NCBI RefSeq assembly: GCF_032118995.1
Contig: NC_092657.1
Coordinates: forward strand, 1,981,891-2,045,890
Direction of reading: 5' to 3'
Length of the DNA: 64,000 nucleotides
Source: Asterias amurensis
Lineage: Eukaryota; Echinodermata; Asteroidea; Forcipulatida; Asteriidae
In this document: piece by piece, positions 1 to 12,371 of the stretch
Position numbering within the stretch: position 1 is the first letter of the stretch
Layout: each line of letters begins with the position of its first letter
Notes under the pieces: generated by a model
Databases searched by the model: none
Told to the model about the DNA's origin: nothing
Seen by the model: only the letters and a program-made list of their open reading frames with translations
Made by a program: the position numbers and the translations under genes

Positions 1-75
1 TTTCGCACTCGACACTCATCGGTGCTATAGGTGGAACATATAATAAGTTTTATCCCTGATGCAAATTTAACTCGT

Positions 76-217
76 CAATGGGAGACTTTTGAACGCTAGG
101 TGGCAGCAGACCTACCAGGTAATTTTAAATTGTTTACATAGTTTTACGAGCATGTTCACGTTTCTCATCAAAAACAATGAATTTACGTGGTAAGTCTGTT
201 GCCATCTAAAGTCCCCA
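76..217. mobile_element. MITE family A, copy 1 (~140 bp foldback)
   Basis: Starts CAATGGGAGACTTTTGAACG and turns back through a mirror-image GGTAAGTCTGTTGCCATC. Same foldback as the copies at 1974, 2321 and 3026; no coding capacity. Confidence 0.75.
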
Positions 218-273
218 AATTCTGCCATTAAAACAAAACAAATTAACGTCTGCAACATGTATGAGGTTCCTAC

Positions 274-3200
274 CTTTGATGTCATGTGCTGTAACTTTGA
301 ACTTTAAAAGTGTTAAGATAGACCTTGCTGCTTTACTTTTGACAACAATCGTCATCCTTGAATCTTTTGAGTCTCCTAAAATGCTCCTCCGTGCTCCAGA
401 ACCTGAATGTACAACTAAAGCTGGGGTTGCATTGACGAGTGAGTCATGTCCATTGATAAACATCAATATCATATCATCCGCCGTAAAAGCATCCACTTGG
501 ATATGAAATTTTGTGTAATTTAATCCTTTCAGTAGCCACATGCAGCTCACACCTTCGTTGAGTCTTTCGAGAGTTTCGTAAAGGGTAATGCGGACGCCAT
601 GACTTCTGGCAAAGATGTCGTCAAGATATACGACCCATTCTCTGGCCCAAAATACATCTCCATATGAACGGATTAGTACGTTCATTGGTGCGTCTGAAGT
701 CAACCAAATTTCGGAAGGGCCACACGTATCTGTACAGTTTGTGATCAACGAATATTATGTATAGTCGTTAAAGATCATGATAAATGCTACAGCAATTTCA
801 TTTTTTTTTAAGTCGCCAGACACACAAGGTGTGAAGGCCACTTTAAGGTGTGGGCTACAATTTATTTTTGCCACCCAGGGGCCGTTGCCACTAATACTCC
901 TGTGGCTGAAATACAGTTCATACGGATGTAGGCTTGGGTATCATCAATCCGAAGACTGGCTGGTAGAGCAGAAAGGACTACCTCCCCAACTTTTCGAATC
1001 AATCATCACTTGTTTAAGGACATAAGCGTCACGACCGGGACTCGAACCCACACTCTGATAGAACACCAGAGCTTGAATCCGGTGCTCCTAACCGCTAGGC
1101 AACGACACGCCACAAAATGTTATTTACCCACCTCTCTATCACCCCCCCTCCCCCTCTCTCTCCCTCTCTCTTTTAAAACCCTGCGATGCCCCGGTCCTAT
1201 AATACACATGATAAGCATAATTCTAAGTTTCAGTGGCCAGGGTAACGTTGCTTATCCGCTGGATTTTTTACAACACTGACTGATCCGCTGTCTCAAGGGA
1301 ACCCCCATTGATTCGTACTTTAGTACATAAAACATTGAAGCAGAACTCAAATATTCTTACCACACAGCATTTCATCTGTATAATCAGCGCAGTCGAAATG
1401 ACCGTCACATAATTGGCTTTGGCGAACACACTCTCCCGACGTGCAGCTTACATTCATCGAGTCGCATACACCTATAAAAAAAAGTAAGACAAAAAAGGTA
1501 AGCAATAGTTTTTGAAAGACACTGCCAGGTTCGAAACGTGAGGCTATCACTACGATTTTGTTTGTTTGTAATAAGGGTTTCACTCATCACGTTCAGCACG
1601 TCTAACTAACTGGTCCCCTGTCTTTATCAGTAAGGTATTGGTTTAACAGAAATCCAGTGATTTCAACGGATACAACGATTTCATTGGCTACACGTGCTGT
1701 GACGTATTAAGCTTTCTATATCTGTGTTTTGATTGGTCCAGGGGATGTTCGGTCAGTGCATACGCGCAGCAGCATGCATCTGATGTACTATGAATCCATG
1801 TAGGCCTATTAGGATTTGACTGTGAATCTACATGTGAATTTAATGCGGGGTGAAAGGTCAAAGGTGCTTAATAGTTCAGATTTGTAGTTAGGTCATTCTA
1901 CATTCTAAAAAAATACAACGCTTGTCAACTTTTAGGAGCAAGGGTGTTTGAGCTTCATTAGTAACTGTACACCCAGTGGGAGACTTTCTGGGACGATAGA
2001 GGGCAGCAAACTTACCGGGTAAAGCCATTGTTCTCAGAATTATGCGCATGTTCAGAACTAATACGTAAACAATGGAAATTTACCTGGGAAGTCTGCTGCC
2101 ACCTAGCGTTGGAAAGTTTACCATTGCCGATGTTAGTACTTACCACAGCCGAACTCGTCCTCACTGAAATTGCAATCTCTAAATCCATCACAGACTTGAG
2201 AGGTAGACTCCAGGCACTCCAGACCAAACGAACAGGTGTACTCCTCATCTTTACAGTCTGAAAGTGGATGTCATTTAAAAATAACATTTACAGATAAACT
2301 TCAGTCACAACTAAACTTGATGGGGGACGTTTTGGGTATAGGTGGCAACAAGGTAGACTTACCTCCACAGCTTCCCGGTAACATGATTATACTTTAATAT
2401 AGATTTCTGTAAACAATTGACATTATTACCTAATAAGTCTGCTGCCACCTAACGTTTACTTATAGTGGAGTTCCATGAGACCACACACGTACACATTTGT
2501 ACAATGACAAGATAAAACATGTTTAAATTGTTTTCTTACCAACAATTTCGTAAGGCGTCACAATGATTCGCACTCTTATGGATGATTCCCCCAAACTTCT
2601 CAGCACGACCGTCAAAAGTGGCCCATGAGAAAGCACATTCGCAGGAGGATTGTACTGGAGGGGAAGCGAGTCTTTGACCAGGATTGGAGTTCCGTCGGCC
2701 GGGTCACTGCTGTCAAAAACTTTTAGAAGCAGGCCAACTCCCTCGAAGGCGAGCACTTCGAGTTTAACCTTTGTCCCGTTAGGTGCATGTATTGCCCAGA
2801 TGCAGTCAATGGGGTATAATCCGGATGATATGTCCGAGTTTGCATGCAAGTTGTGTAGTGGTGTTTTTATTGAGCCGTAAACATCACCATTTCCGCGGTA
2901 AATGGCGACAAACTGTTCAGCTGGGTTTACCGTCGTCCAAAATGTCATCGGCTTGTTCTGACCTAAGAAAACGCTGCTATTTCCACATACGTCTGAAATA
3001 TAATTTCACCAATAATTAGGTAGTGGAAAGTCAATGGGAGACTTTGGAACGCTAGGTGGCAGCAGACTTACCAGGTATATTTCCATTGTTTACGTAGTTC
3101 TGAGCGTGCGCACATGACCGAGAACAATGGATTTTACCTGGTAAGTCTGCCTACCAAGCGTCCGAAAAGTCTCCCATTGAGTGGATTGGGGGAAATGCGT

Positions 3201-6200
3201 GAATTTAAAAGCGTGTAACTGAAATTAATCACGGACAAGTAAAAACCCCTCTAGGACGTGTGGAATGGTCCAGCTTAGGGTATCATGACATAAGAACTGA
3301 CCGGTGTCGCATGCAATGACTTAGGACACTACTGCATAGGCAATATTGTCCGCCGGACGGTTCATGTAATCGTGTCCGCCCGGACGCTGCTGCATAATGC
3401 AATTGTGTCCGCCCGGACAAATTTGCACATGCAGTTCTGCCGCCCCCGTGCAAAACCGTCCTTGTAGTAAATTAAACGTCCTTTGTCGACGGAACACGTT
3501 AGCCATTTTTTTTTTGCTAAGTGCATGTCATGAATGACATTGGAAATGTTCGGCCGTTGGGTAGACGCTGCAATCATAAAATACGTGAATATTGATGCTG
3601 CACATACGTAGGTTCAGTGCATATATTTTATGATTGCAGCGAATTTCCCATGTCATTCATGACATGCACTTAGCCAAAAAAAATGGCTAACGTGTTCGTT
3701 TGCTTTGCTCCGGACACGATTACATATGCAAAAGCGTCCGCAGCGGGTAGTATTGGATGGCGGACACAATTGCATCTGACACCGGTGTTGATTAATTGGT
3801 TTTTATAAATTGGTTCGTCCACCATTAATTGTCAACAAACAGACTGATTTTGTACACGACGGTTGTGCTGGCAGAACTTGTCCGTGCCCCTTCAAACTAA
3901 TACTGCTATCTTGATGAACACCCCTCTAGGACGTGTGGCATGACCCATCTTAGGACATCAATTCATATTATGAGGTGACCGGTATAATGATGTAGTTAGA
4001 CAGGCACAATGGAAAAAATGTCAGCATGTAATGTAAATGTGCCTCATTTGAGGTTTTAAAAATTTGTCTCCGTAGGAACCTGAAGAAAATTAACAACTGA
4101 AGATAAACAAGTTTTAGAGTTTCAAAACCAATGGTAACTTACCGCAACCAATTTCGTCGATGTAATTTGAGCAGTCGAACAGACCATCGCAAACAGCATC
4201 GGGTGACAGGCACTTCAAGTCAGGCAAGCACAGTATCTGATTTCCATCGCATTCCGCTAAATCAAACCAATAAGTGAGTTTTTAATTTGACAACAATTGA
4301 ATTATAGTTGGTTGTATTTTTGAACATAGGAGGGCACTTTTAAGCCATTATACACCTTCGGTACAGAAAAAAAAAGTTTACAGATTTACAAATAACTTAC
4401 AGGGTTTACAGAAGGTAATGGTGAAAGACTTCTCTTGAAATATTGTTCCATGAAATGCTTTACTTTTCGAGAAAACATTAAAACAATATCAATTCTCGAT
4501 AGCGAGAATTACGGATTTATTTTAAACACATGTCATGACACGGCGAAACGTGCGGAAGCAAGGGTGGGTTTTCCTGTTATTTTCTCCCGACTCCGATGAC
4601 CGATTGAGCCTAAATTTTCACAGGTTTGTTATTTTATATCGAAGTTGTGATACAAGAAGTGTGGGACCTGGACAATACTGTTTACCGAAAGTGTATAATG
4701 GCTTTAACGTCGACTATGTTTCTTTGCGTGACAATGGCAAACTTAACAGTGATGTAAAGTGTAGTGTATGGGTAAAAAAAAGAATTAATATTGTCACTTT
4801 AGTATTCCTGCAAAAATCATCAACAAAAATATCACACAACAGTTATTACCTTTCCATCCGGTGTAGTTTTGTGCAAACAGAGCAATGGTCTCGTTGTCGG
4901 AACACCCGTGAAAGAGCCGATATGACAATTCAATCCACATTTCAGTTGCCTTGACGAAAACTAACTTCACATGATGGTTCTGCCCGTATACCTCATCTAC
5001 CACAGACGATGAATCTGAACGGTTATGTCCCTTTCCAATTAAGATCTGTTGGCCCAGTGCAGAACTCAAGCGAGTCAAGTTGACTGTTGTTATCAAACCA
5101 GAACTACTAGTAATCAGCCATATACATGAGTATATGTGTGACCCGGGACTTAAAACACTCAATTCTATCGTGACGTCATCGGTTACGTTGATATACGGCG
5201 AGCCGCACAGCGATTCTGAAATAATACCAAAGAAAACTAAAGGAAACGTTGCCTTGGATCGGTCGAATGTGTCTTTGAAAAGCGTTTGTAATCGTTTGTT
5301 CTAAAATGCATAAAAATTACGATTATAAAGATATTTTATAATGACCCACACAAGTATTTACTCGAAATTGCGTGGTTTTTCTTTTACCTAGTCGACTAAC
5401 ACGGTCGGCCATTTATGGGTGTCAAATTGTTGACTCCCATAAATGGCCGACTGAAATTTCGAGGCAAATTTGTGTGGATCAATGTATTCTACTTTTAAAA
5501 CATCTTTCTATCCATAGTGCATTTTATAACAAACGGTCACAAACGCTTTTCATCAACTCGTTCCGATCTAAGGCAACGTGTTCCTTTAAGTGTTTGTAGT
5601 AAAAAAAACAAAAAAAACCCAAACAAACCCAAAACAAAACTGAGGGGTTTCAGTCGCTGGAACAGTATCATATTTCGTAATTTCGTTGGTCCTGTTATAC
5701 AAGTTCATTCGAGGTGGTTAAGTTAGCCCCTCAAGAGGTACTTGTGAAAACAGTACCATGGTGCCGAAAAGGGTTTTTAAATTGTGGGTTCAGAAAGTCC
5801 ACTACACACGTGATAATTCCTGCTAAAATTTCATTTACCTCTCTGACTTGGCACTGCTTTGAAAACACATGACATCGCATCAGGGTCATACAAAGCACCT
5901 ATAGTGTTGGTAGGTGAGATGAAAAACTCTGGCAGACAGGGGTCGCCGGACAAACCATCATAGAATACTCGAGAAAAAGTAAGACCTTTGTCTAATGCGA
6001 GTCCCAGTTGCAGTCCCCGTGTTGCGTTACTGGCGTTATACTGGCATGCCACTTGTAGTTGTAGGTCATCCCGAGTTTGAGCAATCACGCAGTGAAATCC
6101 ACTGCCAACCGAACGGTTGGCTCTCATTGCTGAGTTCACTTGGGGAATAATTAGCTCACTGCACCCCGTTGGGTTGTTTTGAGATTCTGTTGGGTAAAAT

Positions 6201-6209
6201 ATTTTAGGC

Positions 6210-6248
<39 letters not shown>

Positions 6249-7278
6249 ACATGCTGTCTTTGACTTCTCTTTCCACAATAGATATCTTCATTGTTGCCCC
6301 TCATTTAAATTAATGTTCTTCCTCTTTTATCTTTGATTACGTCTTTTGTTTTTCCAACCACGAGTGGTCATACCAGCCCTTTCCTTTATCCCCTCGATCC
6401 TCATTTCCTCCAAGGTAATTTTGAACCGATGTTTCTTCTGTGCTGTCTGCCTTCCCTCTTTATATTCATGTGTTTCTACTTGATAGTTTCAGTTACACTT
6501 GTAAACATATTTATGTTTATTGTAACGCAACTTTTAAGTTAAATCTTTCGAGAAAGACTCTTAATTTGTTCAAATCTCCTCCTTCTTGCCCCTTCCCCCA
6601 CCGTCCTCCCCTCTTCCTCCCCCTCCCCACTCATGTCGTCCTCCTCCGTTTTTACACCTCTTCCTCACCCCCTCCCCATTGTCGTCATGCATTAGTCAGA
6701 GAAAACACAAGCCACTTATTTGATCCCCTTTGAAACAGCTTTAAAGGCAGTGGACACTATTGGTAATTACTCAAAATAAATTGGTAACGAGTAATGGGGA
6801 GAGGTTGATAGTAAACAACATTGCGAGAAACGGCTCCCTCTGAAGTGACGTAGTTTTCGAGAAAAAGTAATTTTCCACGAATTTGATTTCGAGACCTCAA
6901 GTTTAGAATTTTGAGGTCTCGAAATCAACCATCTAAACGCACACAACTTCATGTGAAAAGGTTGTTTTTCTTTCATTATTATCTCGCAACTTTCGACGAC
7001 CAACTGAGCTCAAATTTTCACAGGTTTGTTATTTCATGCATATGTTGAGATACACCAAGTGATAAAGACTGGTCTTTGACAATTACCAATAGTGTCCACT
7101 GTCTTTAAAGGGAAGCAAACAAGTGTAATTTCTAACAAAGTCAGCTACACTATTGTTTGTTTTTTGTTTAGCTTGATAGGCCTATTCGAAACAATAACTT
7201 ACGTGACTCGGGCACGCTGTGAGACATTGCGCCCAACGCTAGAAGAGTGATGAACGCAAAACACACGATCCCATCCAT
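274..7278 (-). CDS. CUB / LDL-receptor class A multidomain protein, 5' part (8 exons, incomplete at 3' end)
   Basis: Exons read on the minus strand: 7278-7203, 6186-5839, 5215-4850, 4256-4143, 2992-2540, 2257-2144, 1471-1361, 729-274. Each has GT-AG borders and every junction is phase 1, giving 679 codons so far. The ATG at 7278 opens a clear signal peptide (MDGIVCFAFITLLALG). Exon 3 (residues ~142-263), exon 5 (~302-452) and exon 8 (~528-679) have CUB character: an opening Cys-Gly and a central C-x-W-x-I-like strand. Exons 4, 6 and 7 each encode one LDLa module ending CDGLFDCSNYIDEIGC, CDGFRDCNFSEDEFGC and CDGHFDCADYTDEMLC, with the calcium-binding acidic residues in place. Exon 2 (~26-141) is extracellular in style but I cannot name its fold. 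The phase-1 domain-per-exon layout is typical of shuffled extracellular proteins. Ligand and function are unknown. The protein continues left of base 274, so a transmembrane segment cannot be judged. Confidence 0.86.
808..1120 (-). mobile_element. tRNA-derived SINE with body
   Basis: Read on the minus strand, 1118-1026 is tRNA-like with an A box (CCTAGCGGTTAGGAGC) and a B box (GGTTCGAGTCC). The following ~190 bases match the fragments at 13256 and 14657. I infer a tRNA(Ser/Leu)-type SINE. Confidence 0.7.
1974..2118. mobile_element. MITE family A, copy 2
   Basis: Foldback with the family core GGCAGCAAACTTACCGGGTAAA and its inverse TTACCTGGGAAGTCTGCTGCC. Lies 26 bases from the donor of CUB-gene exon 6. 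Confidence 0.78.
2321..2461. mobile_element. MITE family A, copy 3
   Basis: Diverged copy (GGTGGCAACAAGGTAGACTTACC ... AATAAGTCTGCTGCCACC, shortened here) between exons 5 and 6 of the CUB gene. Confidence 0.7.
3026..3182. mobile_element. MITE family A, copy 4 (best preserved)
   Basis: Terminal inverted repeats TCAATGGGAGACTTTGGAAC and GTCCGAAAAGTCTCCCATTGA, about 40 nt long with few mismatches. Total length about 155 bp. Confidence 0.82.
3243..3995. mobile_element. Foldback element with flanking direct repeats
   Basis: Two direct copies of an ~70-bp segment beginning CCCCTCTAGGACGTGTGG (3246, 3919) flank a large hairpin. Within it, GACATGCACTTAGCC-type arms at ~3480-3580 and ~3620-3700 pair, and the ends carry ACCGGTGTC. 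No ORF of note. Confidence 0.6.
4340..4707. mobile_element. TTAA-flanked MITE family C
   Basis: Bounded by TTAA at 4340-4343 and 4704-4707; termini AGCCATTATACACCTTCGG and its inverse. Copies at 28894 and 54673. Lies between CUB-gene exons 3 and 4. Confidence 0.82.
5238..5589. mobile_element. TTAA-type foldback MITE family D
   Basis: Near-perfect hairpin whose centre is GGCCATTTATGGGTGTC / GACTCCCATAAATGGCC. Right end GTTCCTTTAA. It starts 22 bases upstream of the acceptor of CUB-gene exon 3. Confidence 0.8.
6213..6246. repeat. Poly(A) tract
   Basis: About 33 consecutive A on the plus strand, in the polypyrimidine position upstream of the CUB-gene exon 2 acceptor on the minus strand. Confidence 0.9.
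6327..6720. other. Pyrimidine-rich stretch, possible retrotransposon 3' UTR
   Basis: A T/C-biased tract with many CCTCC and TTTATTG words, resembling the untranslated tails at 21933 and 47870. No coding signal. Confidence 0.35.
6741..7108. mobile_element. TTAA-flanked MITE family B (reference copy)
   Basis: TTAA at both ends, then AGGCAGTGGACACTATTGG inverted at the far end. The middle is a hairpin (GATTTCGAGACCTCAAG / TTTTGAGGTCTCGAAATC). Length ~365 bp, no ORF. This is the commonest repeat of the window. Confidence 0.88.
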
Positions 7279-7378
7279 GCTGTCCAACGTCACTCAGGGA
7301 GAGCTCATTTGCATAAAGGTACACTAAGATGTAACATAAAACAGTGCACCTCATAATGCCCATACAATGTGTATTCTA

Positions 7379-7489
7379 ATTTTAAACCATCTTTCCAACC
7401 ATTTTTTTAAGTGCATTTTTATAACAAACGGTTACAAAAGCTTTTGAAAGACCAGTTCGACCGGTCCAAGGCAACGTGTTCCTTTAATA
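7379..7489. mobile_element. MITE family D, right half only
   Basis: Matches the last ~110 bases of family D (CATCTTTCCAACC to GTTCCTTTAA). Confidence 0.7.
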
Positions 7490-7739
7490 TTACAGACCTC
7501 GAAATTGTGTGGACAGTATAAGAGAAGACCGGTAGAAAGTAAACTGCAAACGGTTTTGTGTAGAACTGAATTTGTATACACTTTATGGAGAATGACAAGT
7601 GTTTTCGGACAATTTCACTGCACACAAAGAACAGCAAGCGTTCGACGAGGCAGTATAACCTATATTTTTTATCTGGTTGTTGTTTCTATTAAATAGGCTA
7701 ATTATTATAACAAAGTTATGCAAATTAATTAGTACTGTT

Positions 7740-8430
7740 CTGTCAGTTGTCAGCTTTTAATTGTCCACTGATGACAAACAACTAAAAAAATGGAATACAA
7801 ATTTTATTGTCAAACAAAGCTTCGTCTGATCCCAAAATCAAATTGGTGGCCATTTTTAGTTTGTTTATTAACCAATTTTTATCTCGAAAAATATTGACCG
7901 TGAAAAGGAAATAAACCATTAGGAATGTAAATCTATGAATACCTTGCTGTCAATTGTTAAATATTGATAGCTGACCAAACAGCTAATAAAAATGGAACAC
8001 AAAATCAGATCGGTGGTCAACTTTAGTTTACTTGTCCTATTTATCTCTCAATATTGCCAGTGACGAGAAACAACAAACAAAGGGATGTAAATCAAATGGT
8101 ACTTTCCTGTAAAATGTCGGCTGTTAAATAGTAGGGACTTTTCGTTTTCGACGACGGATGGTTCTGCGACGGTAAAGATGACATTTGGCGTCATCTGCGC
8201 ATGCGTCGGCTTTGAGGACGGTCGTCCCTCAATTTCTATGACAGTACTTGGGATGAATCTTCGTTGTGCTGAAAACGACAACGTTTAGCTGAACAACCGT
8301 CGCAGAACCATCCGTCGTCGAAAACGAAAAGTCCCTAATTGCTTGCTGACAAACGGACTTGATTAATGGAACACACATTTTAATATGCACCTGAAAACAC
8401 ACAAATAAATGCAATGCGTGTTTTTTCTGT
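7740..8430. repeat. Diverged ~200-bp tandem repeat, split by a MITE
   Basis: Units begin near 7765, 7970 and 8339 with GACAAAC/GACCAAAC ... AATGGAACACA and share GGTGGCCA and GGGATGTAAATC words. The third unit is separated from the second by the MITE at 8130-8337. Confidence 0.55.
8130..8337. mobile_element. Short MITE with ~40-bp terminal inverted repeats
   Basis: Ends TAGGGACTTTTCGTTTTCGA and its inverse TCGAAAACGAAAAGTCCCTA, about 40 nt of matching arm including CGACGGATGGTTCTGCGACGG. Probable TA target duplication. Confidence 0.85.
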
Positions 8431-9169
8431 CATTATTCGATGAACAATATTGAGCCCAAATTTTCACAGGTTTGTTATTGGATGCATATGTTGGGATACC
8501 AAGTAAGAATATGGTCTTTGACACAACCAACCGTGGGAATTTCCCGCGCTGAGTTGATCGCCATGAAGGCGTCAGATGCATTATGCAGGTTAATTCTGAG
8601 ATGGTGCTATAGGTTCTGCAACGAGGTTTCAAACGCTCCCCTTGAGATAGGTGTTGACAAATTTAATCAAAGTTGTTTTGCTTATTGGCTTGCTGGGGGA
8701 GCCGTCATCTATAGTGAAACCTTCCTCCTCTTATGACTTTTAATAATCAAACCAATAATTTTCTATTGACCTTCATAAATATATTTGGTGCACAATATGA
8801 CTCGTTTATAAATTGACTCACGTTTACCATAGAAACAAGGAGGCAAACAGGATAGAAATGTAGCCCAGTTTTAGAGTCAAATCAAAAAGATGCGAATTAA
8901 TTATTTACATAGCTCTAAGTCTAAGGAATTAATAAAAACGAGCCGGCCAAAGTATTTATATTTACGGTGCTTTTAATTTTCGAAGTCGGCAGTATCTAAT
9001 ATCTTAAGCAAATAATGGAACAATAAAAACTATACACATTGGCGACAGAAAATCAAAAATGATTGTTTACCGGTTATGTTTTTCGCATAATACACTAAAT
9101 ACATGCATGTGGAAATTTGGGCGCAATTTTGTCAATCGAAGTTGCATAAAAAAAACCTTGTTCGATACA

Positions 9170-9352
9170 TAATAAAGGGCCTTTTACTATTTCAGTGAGA
9201 AATTACTTCTTCCTCAAAAACTACGTTACTTCAGAGGGAGCCGTTTCTCACAGTGTTTTATTACTATCAACAGCTCTCCACTGCTCGTTACCAATTTAAT
9301 GCGTTGTTATGCTAACAGTTTAAGTAATTACCAAGTGTCCAGTGCCTTTAAA
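9170..9352. mobile_element. MITE family B, right half
   Basis: GAAATTACTTCTTCCTC through CCAGTGCCTTTAAA matches one arm of family B. Confidence 0.7.
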
Positions 9353-9412
9353 CATTCGTTGACGGACGTGTAAAGATTCACCGGTGATATCAAAGAAGCT
9401 CAGATAGTTTTA

Positions 9413-9876
9413 GAGTGAAGTTTTAAAGCGGACTTACCGGTAAAAATCTCAAATAATAATTGTCGACTTCACGGCTCAACAATCCACCACCGTTCAACCC
9501 AAGAATCTCTGCATTAATGAGACTCATGATTATTCGCATTAAACTAAAACCGAAAGGGACGCAAATCACTCTAAAACTCTGCCTGTCAACCCATGGCTTT
9601 TAATTATATTACTTAAATAATGGGCAAACAACCAAATGGAAGTTGAGTGAAGTTTTAAAGCGGACTTACCGGTAAAAATCTCAAATAATAATTGTCGACT
9701 TCACGGCTCAACAATCCACCACCGTTCAACCCAAGAATCTCTGCATTAAAGAGACTCATGATTATTCGCATTAAACTAAAACCGAAAGTGATGCAAATCA
9801 CTCTAAAACTCTGTCCGTCAACCCACGGCTTTTAATTATACTACTTAAATAATGGGCAAACAACCAAATGGAAGTT
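9413..9876. repeat. 232-bp tandem duplication
   Basis: Two nearly identical units start at 9413 and 9645 (GAGTGAAGTTTTAAAGCGG) with only a few substitutions. Each contains GGACTTACCGGTAAAAATC, which reads on the minus strand as a possible donor (ACCG|GTAAGT). Confidence 0.93.
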
Positions 9877-10559
9877 AATCAGGTCGACGCGTCAATTAAT
9901 TTTGACTGACTCAATATTCAAAACAGCAGACTGTTTTCGTTTTATTTATTTAGGTTTTCAAACCCATTAATAGGCACTGTTTAAGCCAGTTTAGTACTTT
10001 CTCGAGTTCTGTGAAAAACAATCACAGTCAAATTAATCGGCTGGAATTCGAACCACCGACCTTTGCAATACACTTGGTGTATCACAAACGCTTCATGCCT
10101 TTCTCGGGCTCCATTTTGGGGGGTAAAGTTACCGCTGTCTTATAAAACTACATTACTTCAAAGGGGGACATTCCTCAAACAATGTTGTATAAATACAGCT
10201 CTCTGATGAGTGCCCGTTACAAAGTATTTTGTTGTGGCTTTTAACTTCTTGAGTCATTGCCAGAAGATGGCCTAACCAGAAGTATCTGCCTTTAATAAAA
10301 CAATATAGGACTAGTATCCAATGATTACAAACTATCAACATTGACTGTGTACGGAAACATCAACGCGAAATAATTTCGCGAAACAATTATTGTTCAAAGT
10401 CACGGGTAGTCTTTTGTCAAGCGGCTTGAAGGTGAGACCAGCACGCGACTGATGCGCGTGGTCTCCCGTTCCAGTCTGTTTATCAATGGACGATCTATGG
10501 GCGAGTTTTACAAATTGAAACCACATGGCAGGTCTATAACTTAAACGATATGCTAACTT

Positions 10560-11020
10560 AACAAGATGTATTTTCGAAACGCCACACTGCATTTGTAAAG
10601 CTCACAGCTTGTTCCCCCAAGCCTGGGTGAAATCCTGTGTTTCGCAAAGATTAGTTGTTTTCCCGGGAAAAAAACCTGTGTATGTTCGAAAATGCACACT
10701 GGAATTACACAAGTTTCTATTTGTTTTCATTAACCTATCAATACAAGCTCAGCAAAGATACTTTATTTTTCCTACCACAAAACCTTTGTATGTTCGAAAC
10801 GGCACACTGGAATTATCAATTCAAGCTTCCATTTTTTTCCCGAGAGCCTGACAACCTAAGTTTTGCAAAGATCCCAGCATTTTTCCCAACGGAAAACCCA
10901 CAGTATTTTCGAAACGGCGTTTTTCTCGAGCCTGTACACAGCTGTTCCACAAAGATCCTTCTCTTATTGATGATTTCTCCACAAAAAAGTTGGTATTTCC
11001 GAAACTGCGTACAAGAATGG
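10560..11020. repeat. Degenerate ~100-bp tandem repeat
   Basis: Five copies of GTATGTTCGAAACGGCACACTGG-like words (shortened) around 10570, 10685, 10790, 10905 and 10993, each preceded by CAAAGAT and a T-rich run. Confidence 0.6.
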
Positions 11021-11067
11021 CCAGGCTTTCATTTGTTTTTTTCATTTTCCCATAATATTAATCCTGC

Positions 11068-11180
11068 ACATCAGTGGAGACTTTGAAGCGAAGAGTGGCA
11101 ACAGACTTACCATGTCAATTTCTATTGTTTACAAAGCTGTGAGCATGCGCACATTTATAAGACCAAAAGTCTCCCATTAA
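11068..11180. mobile_element. MITE family A, shortened copy 5
   Basis: ATCAGTGGAGACTTTGAAGC at one end and AAAAGTCTCCCATTAAA at the other; the inner arm on the right is deleted. Confidence 0.65.
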
Positions 11181-12371
11181 AAAGGAGGAAACAATAGTTG
11201 ATTAAAGTCATCGAAATGAACAAATAGTAAGGGAAAAATTTATATCAATAAGTTTCACTTTATGTAGCTTCCAGCATTAAATAATACAACCAAAGACAAA
11301 GCAAAACATATAAGAAGTTAATGCCTGTGCCCAATTTAATAGAATTGCTCAAAGCACAAAATAGTGCTTTAACCAGGATACCAGTTAAAAATAGTACAAG
11401 TGAAAGGTCATTTTGACTGGTGACCTTATTCTAGTAAAAGCAAGAACTAAAAGAACAGAAATACTATCGTAGGTTTCACCGGTCATTTTCAGCGAATAAG
11501 TGGCCGACTTAAATTTTGCTTTATTCAGTTTTGTCTGAAACTGAAAAACCCCTTGAAGCACTCAATCAATTTCAGTTAACAGCTTGTATGACAGGGAAAC
11601 ATTAATTATTCATGATTGGTGTCATTCTACTAATGAATATTCATGGTACACAATTTTTCACCAGTTGCCAGTTGAATGGCATGAAGGTGTTTTTCAACTC
11701 CTATTCTGAATTTTAAACTTCCTACATCGACTATAACTCTTTGAGGAGTCTATGAAACTCCAGCGTCTCGAAACAGTTTGTAAAAGATCGAAACAGCTTG
11801 ATACGTCCTTACGCGTGTCGCACGACAATCCGTGATATTTGAAAGCAAAAAAATGGGGTATTACATGTATATGAACCATCATTCTGAAAGAAAACAAGAT
11901 CCATTCCTAAAAGGACAAAGTATTTTCATGAAAGCAATTTCATGAGCAAAGGAAACAATTTGAGTTCTTGATTTCGAGCATCCAAAATAATTTTGTACAC
12001 TCAACATGAGCTGTTGGACGCTCCCATTGTTTACCCACAAAATCATGTTGTGTACTCAAAAATGAACTATTCATGCGCTTTAAAACATTTTTAGGCTCCT
12101 TTAATAATTTCCTGCCCTCTAAATATAATATTTCGTCTGCACGAATTGTAAGTGCACAATATAGTTTTGAACGCACAAAATAATTTATTTCGAGTGCACA
12201 AATTTACTTCATTATTACACAAAAATGACACATGCCCAAGAATAAAAGCACTCAAACTATTTCTTGACATGTGAATGTTTTCATCCCTTAAGGGTATCCG
12301 TTCAAGACAGATTTGTGACTGACAATCCTTGAGGTTATTTTGTAAAAAAAACAAAAAACATTGACGATACT
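11181..12371. other. Spacer and ACTL6A 3' flank
   Basis: AT-rich. Apart from the candidate ACTL6A poly(A) signal near 12184 and two ATTAATTATTCATGATT / CTAATGAATATTCATGG hairpin words at ~11600-11650, I see no gene or repeat. Confidence 0.4.

Noticed and set aside
4535..4954. 139-aa ORF on the plus strand
   Set aside because: It spans a family C MITE and the antisense of CUB-gene exon 3.
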